This document shows, in pieces, positions 8,634-17,846 of a stretch of 64,000 nt of DNA. The number at the start of each line of letters is the position of its first letter. The stretch's first letter is position 1. The position numbers and the translations under genes are program-made. Source of the stretch: an uncultured Arcanobacterium sp. (GTDB taxonomy: Bacteria > Actinomycetota > Actinomycetes > Actinomycetales > Actinomycetaceae). Where the stretch lies: the NCBI GenBank assembly GCA_958428545.1, contig CAUAGM010000004.1, positions 1-64,000 of the forward strand. The letters are read 5' to 3'. The notes under the pieces are model-generated. The model saw only the letters and a program-made list of their open reading frames with translations, was not told the DNA's origin and searched no databases.

Positions 8634-8840
8634 TTTACTGCCTCCCTAAACTTCAATGTTTAAAAACTACCCCTACGCAGCCAGCGCGTAAGTTGTGCCA
8701 TTTTGTATCAATTCTGCTCGCAAAGTTTCGTCAATACTGATTATCGCATGCATTCGCTTTTCAGCGCTCCAATACCCTAAGCCCTGCGCCCGCCTTGTAT
8801 CTCAAATTAGAACCTTACGCGAGATAAAACTTTCGTACGC

Positions 8841-8853
8841 TATTGTATAAAGC
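8841..8853 (+). promoter_or_regulatory. Probable -10 for a leaderless purU transcript
   Basis: TATTGT at 8841-8846 is followed by 7 bases and then the ATG of purU; there is no Shine-Dalgarno. This is the layout of leaderless actinobacterial transcripts. Confidence 0.5.
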
Positions 8854-9699
8854 ATGAATCAAGAACTCGTACTCAACGTCTCGTGCCCCGATAAACCAGG
8901 AATCACTTATGCGATCACAGGCCTCTTGGCAAGCGTCGGTGGAAATATCCTTGAATCCCAACAGTTTAATGACGCTGAGAGCGGGCTATTTTTTGTGCGA
9001 ATCCGCGCTTTTATCCCTGGCGGGCAAGAGACAATCGCGGCAGCCTTTGCCCAACTGGCTCATAATTTTTCGATGAACTATTCCATAGCCGAAGCAGCAA
9101 AACCTATGCGCACACTAATTATGGCAAGCAAAGAACCGCATTGTTTAAGCGATCTTCTGGCAAAGCACCATGATGGGCGCCTTCCTATTGAGGTGACGGC
9201 AGTCGTTGCAAATCATGAAGATTTGCAACCTCTCGCAGAGTTTTACAACGTGCCATTTCACTATGTGCCAATCACTCCTGAGACTAAACCTCAAGCCGAA
9301 GCCGAACTGCTACGCATTGTAGAAGAAACAAACACTGAATTAGTTGTGCTTGCGCGCTATATGCAGATACTTTCCCCCTCTCTTACCGAACGGATGGCTG
9401 GAAATATCATTAACATTCACCATTCGTTCCTGCCTAGCTTCAAAGGAGCGCGCCCATACGAGCAAGCGTATCGTCGAGGTGTGAAACTCATTGGCGCAAC
9501 CGCGCATTACGTGAATGCAGACCTCGACGAAGGTCCTATTATCGAACAAGACGTCGCCCGAGTGACCCACGCAGAAACTCCTGCTCAACTTAGAGCCCGC
9601 GGCGCAGAAGTTGAGCGCGTAGTACTGAGTCGGGCGGTACTCTGGCACGCCGAGCACCGCATTCTCATGAATGGCTCACGCACAGTAGTTTTCAGCTAA
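8854..9699 (+). CDS. purU: Formyltetrahydrofolate deformylase
   Basis: 281 residues, the normal PurU length. It hydrolyses 10-formyl-tetrahydrofolate to formate and tetrahydrofolate, adjusting one-carbon pools. The N-terminal ACT domain (residues 1-85) begins LVLNVSCPDKPGITYAITGL. The formyltransferase fold follows, with NIHHSFLPSFKGARPYEQA and GATAHYVNADLDEGPIIEQD carrying the folate-site His and catalytic Asp shared with PurN. The formate made could supply PurT if, as the missing purN near purH suggests, this organism uses PurT. There is no Shine-Dalgarno; a -10-like TATTGT lies 7 bases before the ATG. It is divergent from the bacteriocin cassette and marks the start of core chromosome. Confidence 0.93.
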   Translation: MNQELVLNVSCPDKPGITYAITGLLASVGGNILESQQFNDAESGLFFVRIRAFIPGGQETIAAAFAQLAHNFSMNYSIAEAAKPMRTLIMASKEPHCLSDLLAKHHDGRLPIEVTAVVANHEDLQPLAEFYNVPFHYVPITPETKPQAEAELLRIVEETNTELVVLARYMQILSPSLTERMAGNIINIHHSFLPSFKGARPYEQAYRRGVKLIGATAHYVNADLDEGPIIEQDVARVTHAETPAQLRARGAEVERVVLSRAVLWHAEHRILMNGSRTVVFS

Positions 9700-9822
9700 A
9701 GCTGCAAAAATTTTTCTCAAAAGCTCACATACGCTGCTTGCCCAAAAGCTTACACAAGCCGCTTGACCAGCTGCTTTATCGGGCAAGATTCTACGGGAGC
9801 AATGCTTTTCCCATACACACCT

Positions 9823-11691
9823 TTATGGGAGTTTGAGTGCCTCACCCATATCTGCTTTAAAACGCTCAAGGCGCTTAGCAGCGCAGGCTTTAGCTTCCAT
9901 GAGGTTCGCCGTATCTGATTCATCTGCATGATCGACGGGCACGATGACCTCAAGATAGCATTTCACTTTGGGTTCCGTGCCAGAAGGGCGCACAATCACC
10001 CGATCATTAGCTTGAGTATGAATCATAATTGCATCTGTAGGCGGTACTCCAAGTGCTTCTTTCGCAGCTACCGCATCAGAAAGATCAACAATACTAGCAA
10101 CGGGCGAACCCGCAAGCATAGCTGGAGGATTTTCCCGTAGATGAGCCATTGTGGCAGGGATAATCGAAAGATTATCAACCCGAATAGTCACCGGAGCCGT
10201 GAGATACACGCCATGTACGCGAGCCAAACGGTCAAGATCGCCAAGTAAATCTTTTCCCTGAGCTTTCAAGTGAGCTGCAAGCCATGCGAGGAGAACACCT
10301 CCTGAGAGCCCGTCTTTATCCTTGACGACCTTCGGGTTTACACAAAAGCCGATTGCCTCTTCGTAGCCAAAGAGTATTTCAGGAGCGCGGGCAATCCATT
10401 TAAAACCAGTAAGCGTTGGCACGTATCCTAAGCCATGATCCGCAGCAATTTCTCTAAGTAAACGCGAACTGACAATAGATGACGCCATATTTCCTTGAAG
10501 CCCCGCAGCTTCAGCGCTGCTTGCCACGCACTCCCCAAGCAGCGAGCCAATCTCATCGCCGGAAAGCTGACGCCATCTCCCCGAAGGATTCTCAGGATTG
10601 CATGGCACGGCAGCACTTGTACGGTCTGCATCAGGATCGGAAGCAATCACAATATCCGCCTCTATACGCTGGGCGAGAGCAATCGAAAGGTCGAGGGCGC
10701 CTGTTTCTTCTGGGTTTGGGAAAGAAACTGTAGGAAACTCAGGATCGGGATCCACCTGTTCAGGCACTGTCGTCACATCTGTAAAACCTGCCGATTCAAG
10801 TACCTTCAGCATAATGCCCGCACCTACGCCATGCATCGGAGTGTAGACAATTTTCAGCGAACTGCGCACTGCGCGCTCTATGGCACTCAACGTCTCGCGC
10901 TCTCCTGTGACGTACTCGCCAGGGCTAGGCTTAGCACTATCTGCTGTGCCCGCATCTCGCACAGCACTATCAAATGCGTTCATATCGGCGAGTACATCAG
11001 ATTCTCCGCTCGGCAGACAATCAGCTGTGGCAGCAATATACCAATCCACATATTCTTCGCCGATAATCTCCCAACCTGCCTGGGCAAGCTCAATTTCGTC
11101 GGCGTGAGGAGCAGCAGCAATCGCTTCAGCAATTTCCCTATCAATAGGAGGTACGATCTGTACGCCGTTGCCATCAGCTTCCACAGCTCTGCCACCCACA
11201 TAGACTTTGTATCCGTTATCCCATTTAGGGTTGTGGCTCGCCGTCACCATCACGCCAGCATCAGCACCGAAATAACGCACTGCTCCTGCAAGTAAAGGAG
11301 TTGGCAAAGCACGTGGCATAAGCTTCGCCCGCAGACCAGCAGCCGTCACAATCGCAGCAGTATCTTGCGCAAATTCTTGCGAATGATAGCGTGCATCGTA
11401 ACCGATAACGACGAGCGCATCGCCGCCCACAGCCCGCTTGAGCCATGCAGATAATCCCGCGGCAGCTTTTCTCACCACCGCTCGATTCATACGGAAAGGA
11501 CCGCCTGCCATTGCGCCGCGCAAACCTGCCGTACCAAACTGAAGCAAGCCTTGGAAACGATCGCTCAGCTCAGCATTTGCCTCACTATCTCCCGCTTCAG
11601 CCGCAGTAAGAAGCGCCGTAATTTCTGCGCGCGTTTCTAGATCAGGATCGTGCGCAATCCAAGATTCAACGTCTGCTTTCACGTAGCCCAT
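9823..11691 (-). CDS. Phosphomannomutase/phosphoglucomutase family phospho-sugar mutase
   Basis: 622 residues from ATG 11691 (GGAAGAG 4 bases upstream); a TTG four codons earlier is less likely. The N-terminal segment has QFGTAGLRGAMAGGPFRMNR, typical of the ManB/PGM2-like branch. The phosphoserine loop is TASHNPKWDNGYKVY (about residues 155-170), the metal-binding loop is ASDPDADRT, the sugar-binding loop is FGYEEAIGF and the C-terminal phosphate loop is VRPSGTEPKVK. It interconverts hexose-1- and -6-phosphates for glycogen or cell-wall sugars, or pentose phosphates in nucleoside salvage. Because it lies 15 bases after deoD in the same direction, phosphopentomutase-like use is possible. The exact sugar cannot be decided from sequence. 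Confidence 0.88.
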   Translation of the reverse strand: MGYVKADVESWIAHDPDLETRAEITALLTAAEAGDSEANAELSDRFQGLLQFGTAGLRGAMAGGPFRMNRAVVRKAAAGLSAWLKRAVGGDALVVIGYDARYHSQEFAQDTAAIVTAAGLRAKLMPRALPTPLLAGAVRYFGADAGVMVTASHNPKWDNGYKVYVGGRAVEADGNGVQIVPPIDREIAEAIAAAPHADEIELAQAGWEIIGEEYVDWYIAATADCLPSGESDVLADMNAFDSAVRDAGTADSAKPSPGEYVTGERETLSAIERAVRSSLKIVYTPMHGVGAGIMLKVLESAGFTDVTTVPEQVDPDPEFPTVSFPNPEETGALDLSIALAQRIEADIVIASDPDADRTSAAVPCNPENPSGRWRQLSGDEIGSLLGECVASSAEAAGLQGNMASSIVSSRLLREIAADHGLGYVPTLTGFKWIARAPEILFGYEEAIGFCVNPKVVKDKDGLSGGVLLAWLAAHLKAQGKDLLGDLDRLARVHGVYLTAPVTIRVDNLSIIPATMAHLRENPPAMLAGSPVASIVDLSDAVAAKEALGVPPTDAIMIHTQANDRVIVRPSGTEPKVKCYLEVIVPVDHADESDTANLMEAKACAAKRLERFKADMGEALKLP

Positions 11692-11706
11692 ATACTCTTC
11701 CAATTC

Positions 11707-12444
11707 TCAGTTAATCCCACTGCCCGTGAGAGCCGTGACGGCAAGATCCAGCGAATGAATAAAGAGCGTTTCGCGCTGCTCGGCGCTCATATTGCTTGAT
11801 TCTTTTTCAAAATGATCGGAGACGGTGAGCACCGTCATTGCTTGCCCACCTTCGCGCATAGCGGTGGCATACAAACCAGAAGTTTCCATCTCCACCGAGT
11901 GCACACCAATATCTGCAAGCCGAGCACGCTGCTCATCTGAACCGAAATAGAAATAATCCGTGGAAAACACTGGTTCAATACTGATCTGGTAACCAGTGCT
12001 CTGCTCCTCCATTCGCGCACGATAATCGAGCGCACTGCGCAGCAACTCAGGGCTTGCAGCGAGAGATACTGTGAGCCCAGGAATAAGAAGCTCTGCTACT
12101 TTAGAATCTGTGACGGCTGACTGCCCAACCACGACGTCACCCACATTGAGGGTATCGCCCCATGCGCCACAAGTGCCGACGCGAATAATGCGTTGAACTC
12201 CATAGAAACGATACAGTTCCGTTGCGTAGATCATCAACGAAGGAACCCCCATGCCAGAAGCCATAACGCTTAGCGGCGTACCATTCACAGTACCGGTATA
12301 GACAGGGTTGCGCCGAACTTCAGAAACAAGCTCTGCATCAGGCATGAGCATCTGGGCAATTCGCTGAGCACGCGCAGGATCGCCTGGGAAAATAACGTTT
12401 GGGGCAATCTGCCCAACTTCTGCTGAAATATGTGGTGTAGCCAT
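11707..12444 (-). CDS. deoD: Purine nucleoside phosphorylase, DeoD type
   Basis: 245 residues, the usual size. It splits purine nucleosides with phosphate to base and (deoxy)ribose-1-phosphate. The signature features of hexameric DeoD enzymes are present: phosphate-site GDPARAQRIA, GMGVPSLMIYATELYRFYGV, RVGTCGAW, ESMET-like HSVEMETSGLYA and catalytic Asp in TVSDHF. No Shine-Dalgarno precedes the ATG; TATAAT (complement of 12452-12457) lies exactly 7 bases upstream, so the message is probably leaderless. The downstream phospho-sugar mutase gene is likely in the same operon and could convert the sugar-1-phosphate. Confidence 0.93.
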   Translation of the reverse strand: MATPHISAEVGQIAPNVIFPGDPARAQRIAQMLMPDAELVSEVRRNPVYTGTVNGTPLSVMASGMGVPSLMIYATELYRFYGVQRIIRVGTCGAWGDTLNVGDVVVGQSAVTDSKVAELLIPGLTVSLAASPELLRSALDYRARMEEQSTGYQISIEPVFSTDYFYFGSDEQRARLADIGVHSVEMETSGLYATAMREGGQAMTVLTVSDHFEKESSNMSAEQRETLFIHSLDLAVTALTGSGIN

Positions 12445-12457
12445 GAAAAGTATTATA
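12445..12457 (-). promoter_or_regulatory. -10 TATAAT for leaderless deoD transcript
   Basis: The minus-strand TATAAT (complement of 12452-12457) is followed by 7 bases and then the deoD ATG, with no ribosome site. No convincing -35 is seen 17 bases upstream. Confidence 0.6.
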
Positions 12458-12687
12458 CGTCACAAATGCGTCAGGTACGAGCTACCTCTGCTTCTGGATA
12501 GAAACGACATATCTTATAGGGGTACACGTATAACATCTGCACATGAGGACGATCTTCAAGGCGTTGAAAACGCAACTAGCTGCAGGAAGGGCACGCCTAT
12601 AACCGACTACATAGCTGCCAAACACGAGATAATACAAACAAGATTACCCCTTAACTCCAAACCCCTTTCGAAATATCACTTATAAAA

Positions 12688-12727
12688 CAGCCCGAGGCAA
12701 ACGGATTAACCATTCAGCCTCGGGCTG
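12688..12727 (-). terminator. Rho-independent terminator of the uracil permease gene
   Basis: CAGCCCGAGGC (12688-12698) pairs with GCCTCGGGCTG (12717-12727). On the minus strand it is followed by TTTTAT, and it lies about 37 bases after the permease stop. The rest of the 12458-12687 gap shows no gene. Confidence 0.85.
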
Positions 12728-12763
12728 CTCTCAGCTATTTTTACTAGTTCTTATGATAATCTA

Positions 12764-14152
12764 CTAGTTCTTATGTCGCTTCGAATAAGCAGGACCTTCA
12801 AGCTCCGTCCCTGCAGGAGCAGAAGCTGGAGATGCTTGCTCAAGATTCGTGCCGCGCACATTCGAAATCCAGCGCATAAGGTGATAGATAATGATCGCAC
12901 CAAACGAACCCAACGCAATACCCTCGAATGTGGCTCCGCCCGCAATAAGCGTATAGTTTGCAATTGCCATAACCATTGAGACGGCTGCCGTATTGAGATT
13001 CACTGGATCTGAGAAATCAACCTTGTTTTGCACCCAGATACGCACACCCAGCATACCGATCATGCCGTAGAGCACAGTTGCTGCGCCGCCAAGCACGCCT
13101 GCTGGAATCGTAGCGATTGCTGCGCCAAACTTCGGCAGGAGCGAAAGTGCGAGCGCGCCGCAGGCTGCAATAACGTAAGCAACTGTCGAATAAACGCGAG
13201 TTGCTGCCATCACGCCGATATTTTCTGCATACGTTGTGGTACCAGAACCACCACCGCATCCAGCAAAAACAGTTGCGATACCATCTGCAAAGAGTGCCCT
13301 GCCCGTCAGATCATCTAAGTTTTCACCAGTCATAGCAGACACGGATTTCACGTGTCCGATATTTTCAGCGATAAGAACGAGCACCACGGGAAGGAAAAGC
13401 CCAAGATATTTCGGATCAAAAGCAGGAGCATGGAATGCCGGCAAGCCAACTACTTTAGCTGCACCAATCGCGGCAAAATCAACTTCATTGCGGACGATTG
13501 CACACACATACCCAACAAGCACCCCGATCAGGATCGATAGGCGCCCGATAATCCCCTTAAATAAGACGGTGACGAGAATAACCGTCACAATCGTCACAGT
13601 CGCCGTCACTGGAGCTTGCTTCACGTTATTCCATGCACTTGGCGCCAGATTGAAGCCGATAAGGGAAACAATTGCCCCCGTAACGATTGGGGGCATCAAT
13701 TTATCGATCCATGCAGATCCAGCGAAATGAACAACCAGACCAATCACGGCTAGGAGCACACCTACCGAAATCACACCGCCCTGAGCCAAGGCTTGTTTCG
13801 CAGAATCAATCGGCACCCCAGCTTGTGCATCATACATCGTCACCGCACCGATTGGAGCAATTAGTGCAAAAGAGGAGCCAAGATAAGAAGGAAGACGCCC
13901 TGCCGTAATCAAGATGAATAGCAAGGTGCCAAAACCCGTGAAAAAAAGAGTCGTCGATGGGTCAAACCCCGTAAGAAGCGGCACTAGGAACGTAGCACCA
14001 AACATTGCCACAATATGCTGCGCACCAATTCCAGCTGTGCGCCCCCAGGTGAGGCGTTCATGAGGCATAACTACCTCGCCGGAAGAAATTGATTTACCGT
14101 CACCATGGAGCTTCCAGCCCTGAAAACCGAAGCGCGCCGACTTTTGAATCAT
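12764..14152 (-). CDS. Uracil/xanthine permease (NCS2 family)
   Basis: 462 residues from ATG 14152, selected because GGGGAG lies 7-8 bases upstream; the open frame to 14191 adds 13 unlikely residues. About 14 membrane helices, starting with ERLTWGRTAGIGAQHIVAMF, which is the UraA-like N-terminus. The NCS2 substrate motif is VLIAENIGHVKSVSAMTGEN, and GGGSGTTTYAENIGVMA matches the conserved QNxGxxxxTxxxSR region in UraA form. It is most likely a proton-coupled uracil importer. A 7-bp inverted repeat (TCGAAGA/TCTTCGA, 14198-14222) lies in the 5' region. The stop region contains a 14-base repeat (12742-12755 and 12762-12775). Confidence 0.9.
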   Translation of the reverse strand: MIQKSARFGFQGWKLHGDGKSISSGEVVMPHERLTWGRTAGIGAQHIVAMFGATFLVPLLTGFDPSTTLFFTGFGTLLFILITAGRLPSYLGSSFALIAPIGAVTMYDAQAGVPIDSAKQALAQGGVISVGVLLAVIGLVVHFAGSAWIDKLMPPIVTGAIVSLIGFNLAPSAWNNVKQAPVTATVTIVTVILVTVLFKGIIGRLSILIGVLVGYVCAIVRNEVDFAAIGAAKVVGLPAFHAPAFDPKYLGLFLPVVLVLIAENIGHVKSVSAMTGENLDDLTGRALFADGIATVFAGCGGGSGTTTYAENIGVMAATRVYSTVAYVIAACGALALSLLPKFGAAIATIPAGVLGGAATVLYGMIGMLGVRIWVQNKVDFSDPVNLNTAAVSMVMAIANYTLIAGGATFEGIALGSFGAIIIYHLMRWISNVRGTNLEQASPASAPAGTELEGPAYSKRHKN

Positions 14153-14545
14153 ATACTTACTCCCCGTCCCTAGCTCTGCGCGAGAGCGCACTGCACCTCG
14201 AAGACATACGTAAATTCTTCGATGTATATAGACAGCACAAAACTAGAAAATAGTGTTCCCACGAACCGTGGAGAGCACGCCAACCGGTGTATTCTTCCCC
14301 GGCTCAATCTTTCGCTCCCACATTAGTGAAGACATAAATAATTTCAAAATCGCGATGAATAATGAGACGAAAAATTGCATATTATGAGACGTCGATACAT
14401 AGAAAAAGTGAGCCACTCTCAAGGCAAATGCGCACAGCGGCACAACGATAGACAAGCGAGCTAGGTCTGAATCTAGATCTGGATAGATAAAATAGAAAGA
14501 AAAGATAAGAATAAAGATAAAAATCAGGATAGAAGAAAGGCGATA
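14153..14545. other. Intergenic region between uracil permease and malate dehydrogenase
   Basis: No gene is seen. It holds the permease 5' leader with an inverted repeat (14198-14222), a short hairpin CCACG-AAC-CGTGG at 14259-14271, and an AT- and purine-rich plus strand at 14470-14540, which on the minus strand gives a long pyrimidine tract after the mdh terminator. Confidence 0.5.
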
Positions 14546-14592
14546 CGCAAAGCCCTCGAATCGATGTCACGCATCAGTTCGAGGGCTTTGCG
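14546..14592 (-). terminator. Rho-independent terminator of mdh
   Basis: CGCAAAGCCCTCGAA (14546-14560) and its exact complement (14578-14592) form a 15-bp stem 17 bases beyond the mdh stop. A pyrimidine-rich tract follows on the minus strand. Confidence 0.85.
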
Positions 14593-14609
14593 CAGTATGA
14601 AACTCGAAA

Positions 14610-15602
14610 TCAGAGCAGACCGAGCGCTTTCACTGCATCAAGCTCTTCCTGAGCCTTTTGAGCAGAGTAATCAATGCCAGCGCGAGTTGCCTCAGAAATC
14701 TCCAAGTCTTCCACAACTTTCCACTCACCGCCATCAGAGGTGCATGGCAAACCAAAGGAGAGACCAGCAGGAATTCCGTAGAGCGAACCGTCAGTCATCA
14801 CTGCCGAAGAAACCCAATCGCCTTCTGGCGTGCCGAGAGCCCAATCACGCATATGATCGATTGCAGCGCCAGCAGCAGATGCAGCAGAAGAAGCACCGCG
14901 AGCCTCAATAATCGCAGCACCACGCTTAGCGACTGTCGGGACGAAATAATCCTTGCGCCACGCGTCATCAACAAGATCATGAGCAGGCTTACCACCTACA
15001 GTTGCATAAGAAAGATCCGGATACTGATCGGCAGAGTGATTGCCCCACACTACCATCTTCTTAATATCACGCACAGGCACACCGAGTTTTTCAGCAAGCT
15101 GAGAGATCGCACGGTTGTGATCGAGGCGCATCATCGCAGTGAAACGGCTCTTGGGCACGTCTGGAGCAGCATTCGCAGCAATTACACAGTTAGTATTGGC
15201 TGGGTTGCCCACGACGAGCACGCGAACGTCATCTGCAGCATTATCGTTGATAGCTTTACCTTGAGGCCCAAAAATACCACCATTTGCAGCGAGCAAATCG
15301 GCACGTTCCATACCTTTACCGCGCGGACGGGCACCCACAAGAAGAGCAAAGCTAGTGCCATCGAATGCAACATTCGGATCGTCCGTAATATTAACACCCT
15401 CAAGTAACGGGAATGCGCAGTCGTTGAGCTCCATTGCTGTGCCCTCTGCAGCTTTGAGCGCCGGCGTAATCTCAAGCATATTCAAAATAACTGGCTGATC
15501 TGGGCCAAGCATTGCTCCAGAAGCGATGCGGAAAAGCAACGCGTAGCCAATATTGCCTGCCGCACCCGTCACTGTTACGACTACTGGTTTCTTATCTGCC
15601 AT
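14610..15602 (-). CDS. mdh: Malate dehydrogenase (NAD-dependent, type 2)
   Basis: 330 residues from ATG 15602; AAGGAG lies 6 bases upstream, so the open extension to 15656 is not used. It oxidises malate to oxaloacetate in the citric-acid cycle. The nucleotide-binding loop is VTGAAGNIGYALLFRIASG. The specificity loop is VGARPRGKGMERADLL with the substrate Args. NPANTNC and the catalytic His in VWGNHSADQYPDLSYA are present. Its length and motifs match the MDH group 2 found in most actinobacteria. It is monocistronic, with its own terminator. Confidence 0.95.
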   Translation of the reverse strand: MADKKPVVVTVTGAAGNIGYALLFRIASGAMLGPDQPVILNMLEITPALKAAEGTAMELNDCAFPLLEGVNITDDPNVAFDGTSFALLVGARPRGKGMERADLLAANGGIFGPQGKAINDNAADDVRVLVVGNPANTNCVIAANAAPDVPKSRFTAMMRLDHNRAISQLAEKLGVPVRDIKKMVVWGNHSADQYPDLSYATVGGKPAHDLVDDAWRKDYFVPTVAKRGAAIIEARGASSAASAAGAAIDHMRDWALGTPEGDWVSSAVMTDGSLYGIPAGLSFGLPCTSDGGEWKVVEDLEISEATRAGIDYSAQKAQEELDAVKALGLL

Positions 15603-15832
15603 AAAAAACTCCTTCAATTTATGCATTATTTTGTGCGCACCCTTTTCTGCGCGCATACATATTCAGGATACCGCGCATGAGCACATCACGCAGTATGATT
15701 GAGCACCGTTTTGAAAGCGGCACTCTGATTCACATTAGCTTGCATACCTATCCAGCATTTACCAGCGCTAGAGAGCACTAGAGCAACTCATACACCCCCA
15801 TATCTGCGTTTTATGCTGGTATAAGCCCTCCC

Positions 15833-17533
15833 CTATGAGCGACGATGCGCCCGATAAAACTCTACAAGCCCACGCGTCGAAGAATCCAGCTCATCGAGAG
15901 CTTCAGCATCTCCCGCAATAGCAGGAGCTAAGCCGAGAGCCTCTTTCTTGCCCAGCTCAACTCCCCACTGATCGAATGAATCAATTCCCCACACAACGCC
16001 TTGCACAAACGTGATGTGTTCGTACAGAGCGATTAATTCTCCGAGCACTCGCGGCGTAAGTGAATCGGCCATAATCGAGATAGTCGGCTTATTTCCAGGG
16101 AAAACACGAGCAGACACGATCTCTTCAGGCGTACCTTCTGCGCGCACTTCATCGGCAGTCTTGCCGAAAGCAAGGGCTTTCGTTTGCCCAAAGAAATTAC
16201 TCAAAAAGAGCTCATGCTGATCCACACCGTCAAAAGAAAGCGGATATGCTGGGTTAGCAAAGGCGATGAAATCTGCTGGAATGAGCTGCGTACCTTGATG
16301 AATGAGCTGATAGAACGCATGCTGCCCATTCGTACCGGGCTCTCCCCAAAACACTTCACCAGTAGCGGAGGTAACTGGAGTGCCGTCCCAGCGCACACGT
16401 TTGCCGTTGCTTTCCATCGTCAGCTGCTGTAAATATGCTGGGAAACGATGCAAAAGCTGCGAATACGGCAAAATGGCATGCGTAGCAGCCCCCATAAAAT
16501 TGACGTAGAAAACGTTGAGTAAGCCCATCAGCAGAGGCACATTTTCACGCGCTGGAGCACAACGGAAATGCTCATCCATTGCACGGAATCCTGCGAGAAA
16601 ATCCTCGAAGCGCTCCGGGCCAATAGCGAGTGCGAGCGACGTCCCCACAGCCGAATCGACAGAATAACGTCCTCCAACCCAATCCCAGAAGCCGAAAGCA
16701 TTTTGAGGATCGATACCGAATGCAGCAACTTTATCGAGTGCCGTCGATACAGCCACGAAATGCTTTGCCACAGCGGCATTTGCCGCCTCGCCTTCCATAT
16801 CAATACCGTGCGCACGCAGACCGTCGATCAGCCAGCCCCGAGCTTGCCGCGCATTTGTGAGCGTCTCAGAGGTCGTAAAAGTCTTTGATGCCACGATAAA
16901 AAGAGTCGTTTCAGGATTTATACCCTTAAGTTTTTCTGCAATATCTGTGGGATCGATATTGGAGACAAAACGGCACTCTAAACCTTGCTGTACATAAGGT
17001 TTCAGAGCTTCATATGCCATCACAGGCCCTAAATCTGAACCGCCGATACCGATATTTACGATCGTGCGAATCGGTTTATCGGTGACGCCAGTCCATTCGC
17101 CGCTGCGAACTTTCCGAGCAAATGTATAGACACGTTCCAAAACGCTGTGCACGTCCGTCGTCACGTCTTGCTCCTCGACACGTAGATGCCCATCGGCGTC
17201 ACGCCCATTCTCGCCTGGAGTTCCAGCAATTGATCGCAGTGCAGTATGGAGCACAGAACGGTTCTCCGTGACGTTAATGCGCTCGCCGTTAAACATCGCC
17301 TCCCTGCGATCTGCAAGCCCTACTTGTTCGGAGAGCTGCACAAGAGCTTCTTTGATCTCATCGGTGAGATACGTTTTCGACATATCTACAAACACATCTG
17401 CGGCATGAAAACTCAAGCGCTCTGCGCGCTCTGGGTCGTTTTCAAACCACTGGCGAAAATCAACATTAAGACTGTCGCGAAGTTGGCTCAGCCAGTGCCA
17501 AGCTGGGGTTTGAGTCGCATCAACTGGATTCAC
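15833..17533 (-). CDS. pgi: Glucose-6-phosphate isomerase
   Basis: 566 residues from GTG 17533. AAGGAG lies 6 bases before this GTG, and the residues encoded by the longer frame (to 17569) overlap that ribosome site, so GTG is preferred. It interconverts glucose-6-phosphate and fructose-6-phosphate. The family motifs are present: IGGSDLGPVMAYEAL, ASKTFTTSETL, FGFWDWVGGRYSVDSAVG, and the second signature ending GVVWGIDSFDQWGVELGK. It is divergent from pfk across a 300-base region containing an 11-bp inverted repeat (17633-17700), so the two glycolytic genes may share control. Confidence 0.95.
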   Translation of the reverse strand: MNPVDATQTPAWHWLSQLRDSLNVDFRQWFENDPERAERLSFHAADVFVDMSKTYLTDEIKEALVQLSEQVGLADRREAMFNGERINVTENRSVLHTALRSIAGTPGENGRDADGHLRVEEQDVTTDVHSVLERVYTFARKVRSGEWTGVTDKPIRTIVNIGIGGSDLGPVMAYEALKPYVQQGLECRFVSNIDPTDIAEKLKGINPETTLFIVASKTFTTSETLTNARQARGWLIDGLRAHGIDMEGEAANAAVAKHFVAVSTALDKVAAFGIDPQNAFGFWDWVGGRYSVDSAVGTSLALAIGPERFEDFLAGFRAMDEHFRCAPARENVPLLMGLLNVFYVNFMGAATHAILPYSQLLHRFPAYLQQLTMESNGKRVRWDGTPVTSATGEVFWGEPGTNGQHAFYQLIHQGTQLIPADFIAFANPAYPLSFDGVDQHELFLSNFFGQTKALAFGKTADEVRAEGTPEEIVSARVFPGNKPTISIMADSLTPRVLGELIALYEHITFVQGVVWGIDSFDQWGVELGKKEALGLAPAIAGDAEALDELDSSTRGLVEFYRAHRRS

Positions 17534-17632
17534 AAGTATCTCCTTGGTACGCATGCTTGACTCGCGCACTTTGCACGCGCGTCACATAGTAAAACACATA
17601 CATTTTAACGGTATACACCCCAAACAAGTACA

Positions 17633-17700
17633 CTTTTGCCGCAAATCTCTCGCATCACGCATGAATATCAGCCCTTTTCGGCACATATCTGCGGCAAAAG
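17633..17700. promoter_or_regulatory. 11-bp inverted repeat between divergent pgi and pfk
   Basis: CTTTTGCCGCA (17633-17643) recurs as its exact complement TGCGGCAAAAG (17690-17700) 46 bases later, inside the pgi-pfk divergent promoter region. It could be a pair of operator half-sites for a shared regulator. No known regulator site is recognised. Confidence 0.45.
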
Positions 17701-17846
17701 CGCTCAATAAAGTTTCACCTACGTAGTATCGGCACTTTGGGAAAAGAAAAGTTCATTTGCATATCAATAATTGATAAGTCCTAGAAGAAAGTGACTTAGA
17801 ATAGAGAGCATAGAAAAGATGCCGAAGCCCGAATCGAGGAAACGTG

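Noticed and set aside
10495..11295. Long plus-strand open frame opposite the phospho-sugar mutase gene
   Set aside because: It is the complement of a clearly conserved coding gene, has no ribosome site and gives a non-family, low-quality protein.
14658..15407. Plus-strand open frame opposite mdh
   Set aside because: Antisense shadow of malate dehydrogenase; the composition reflects the complementary codons.
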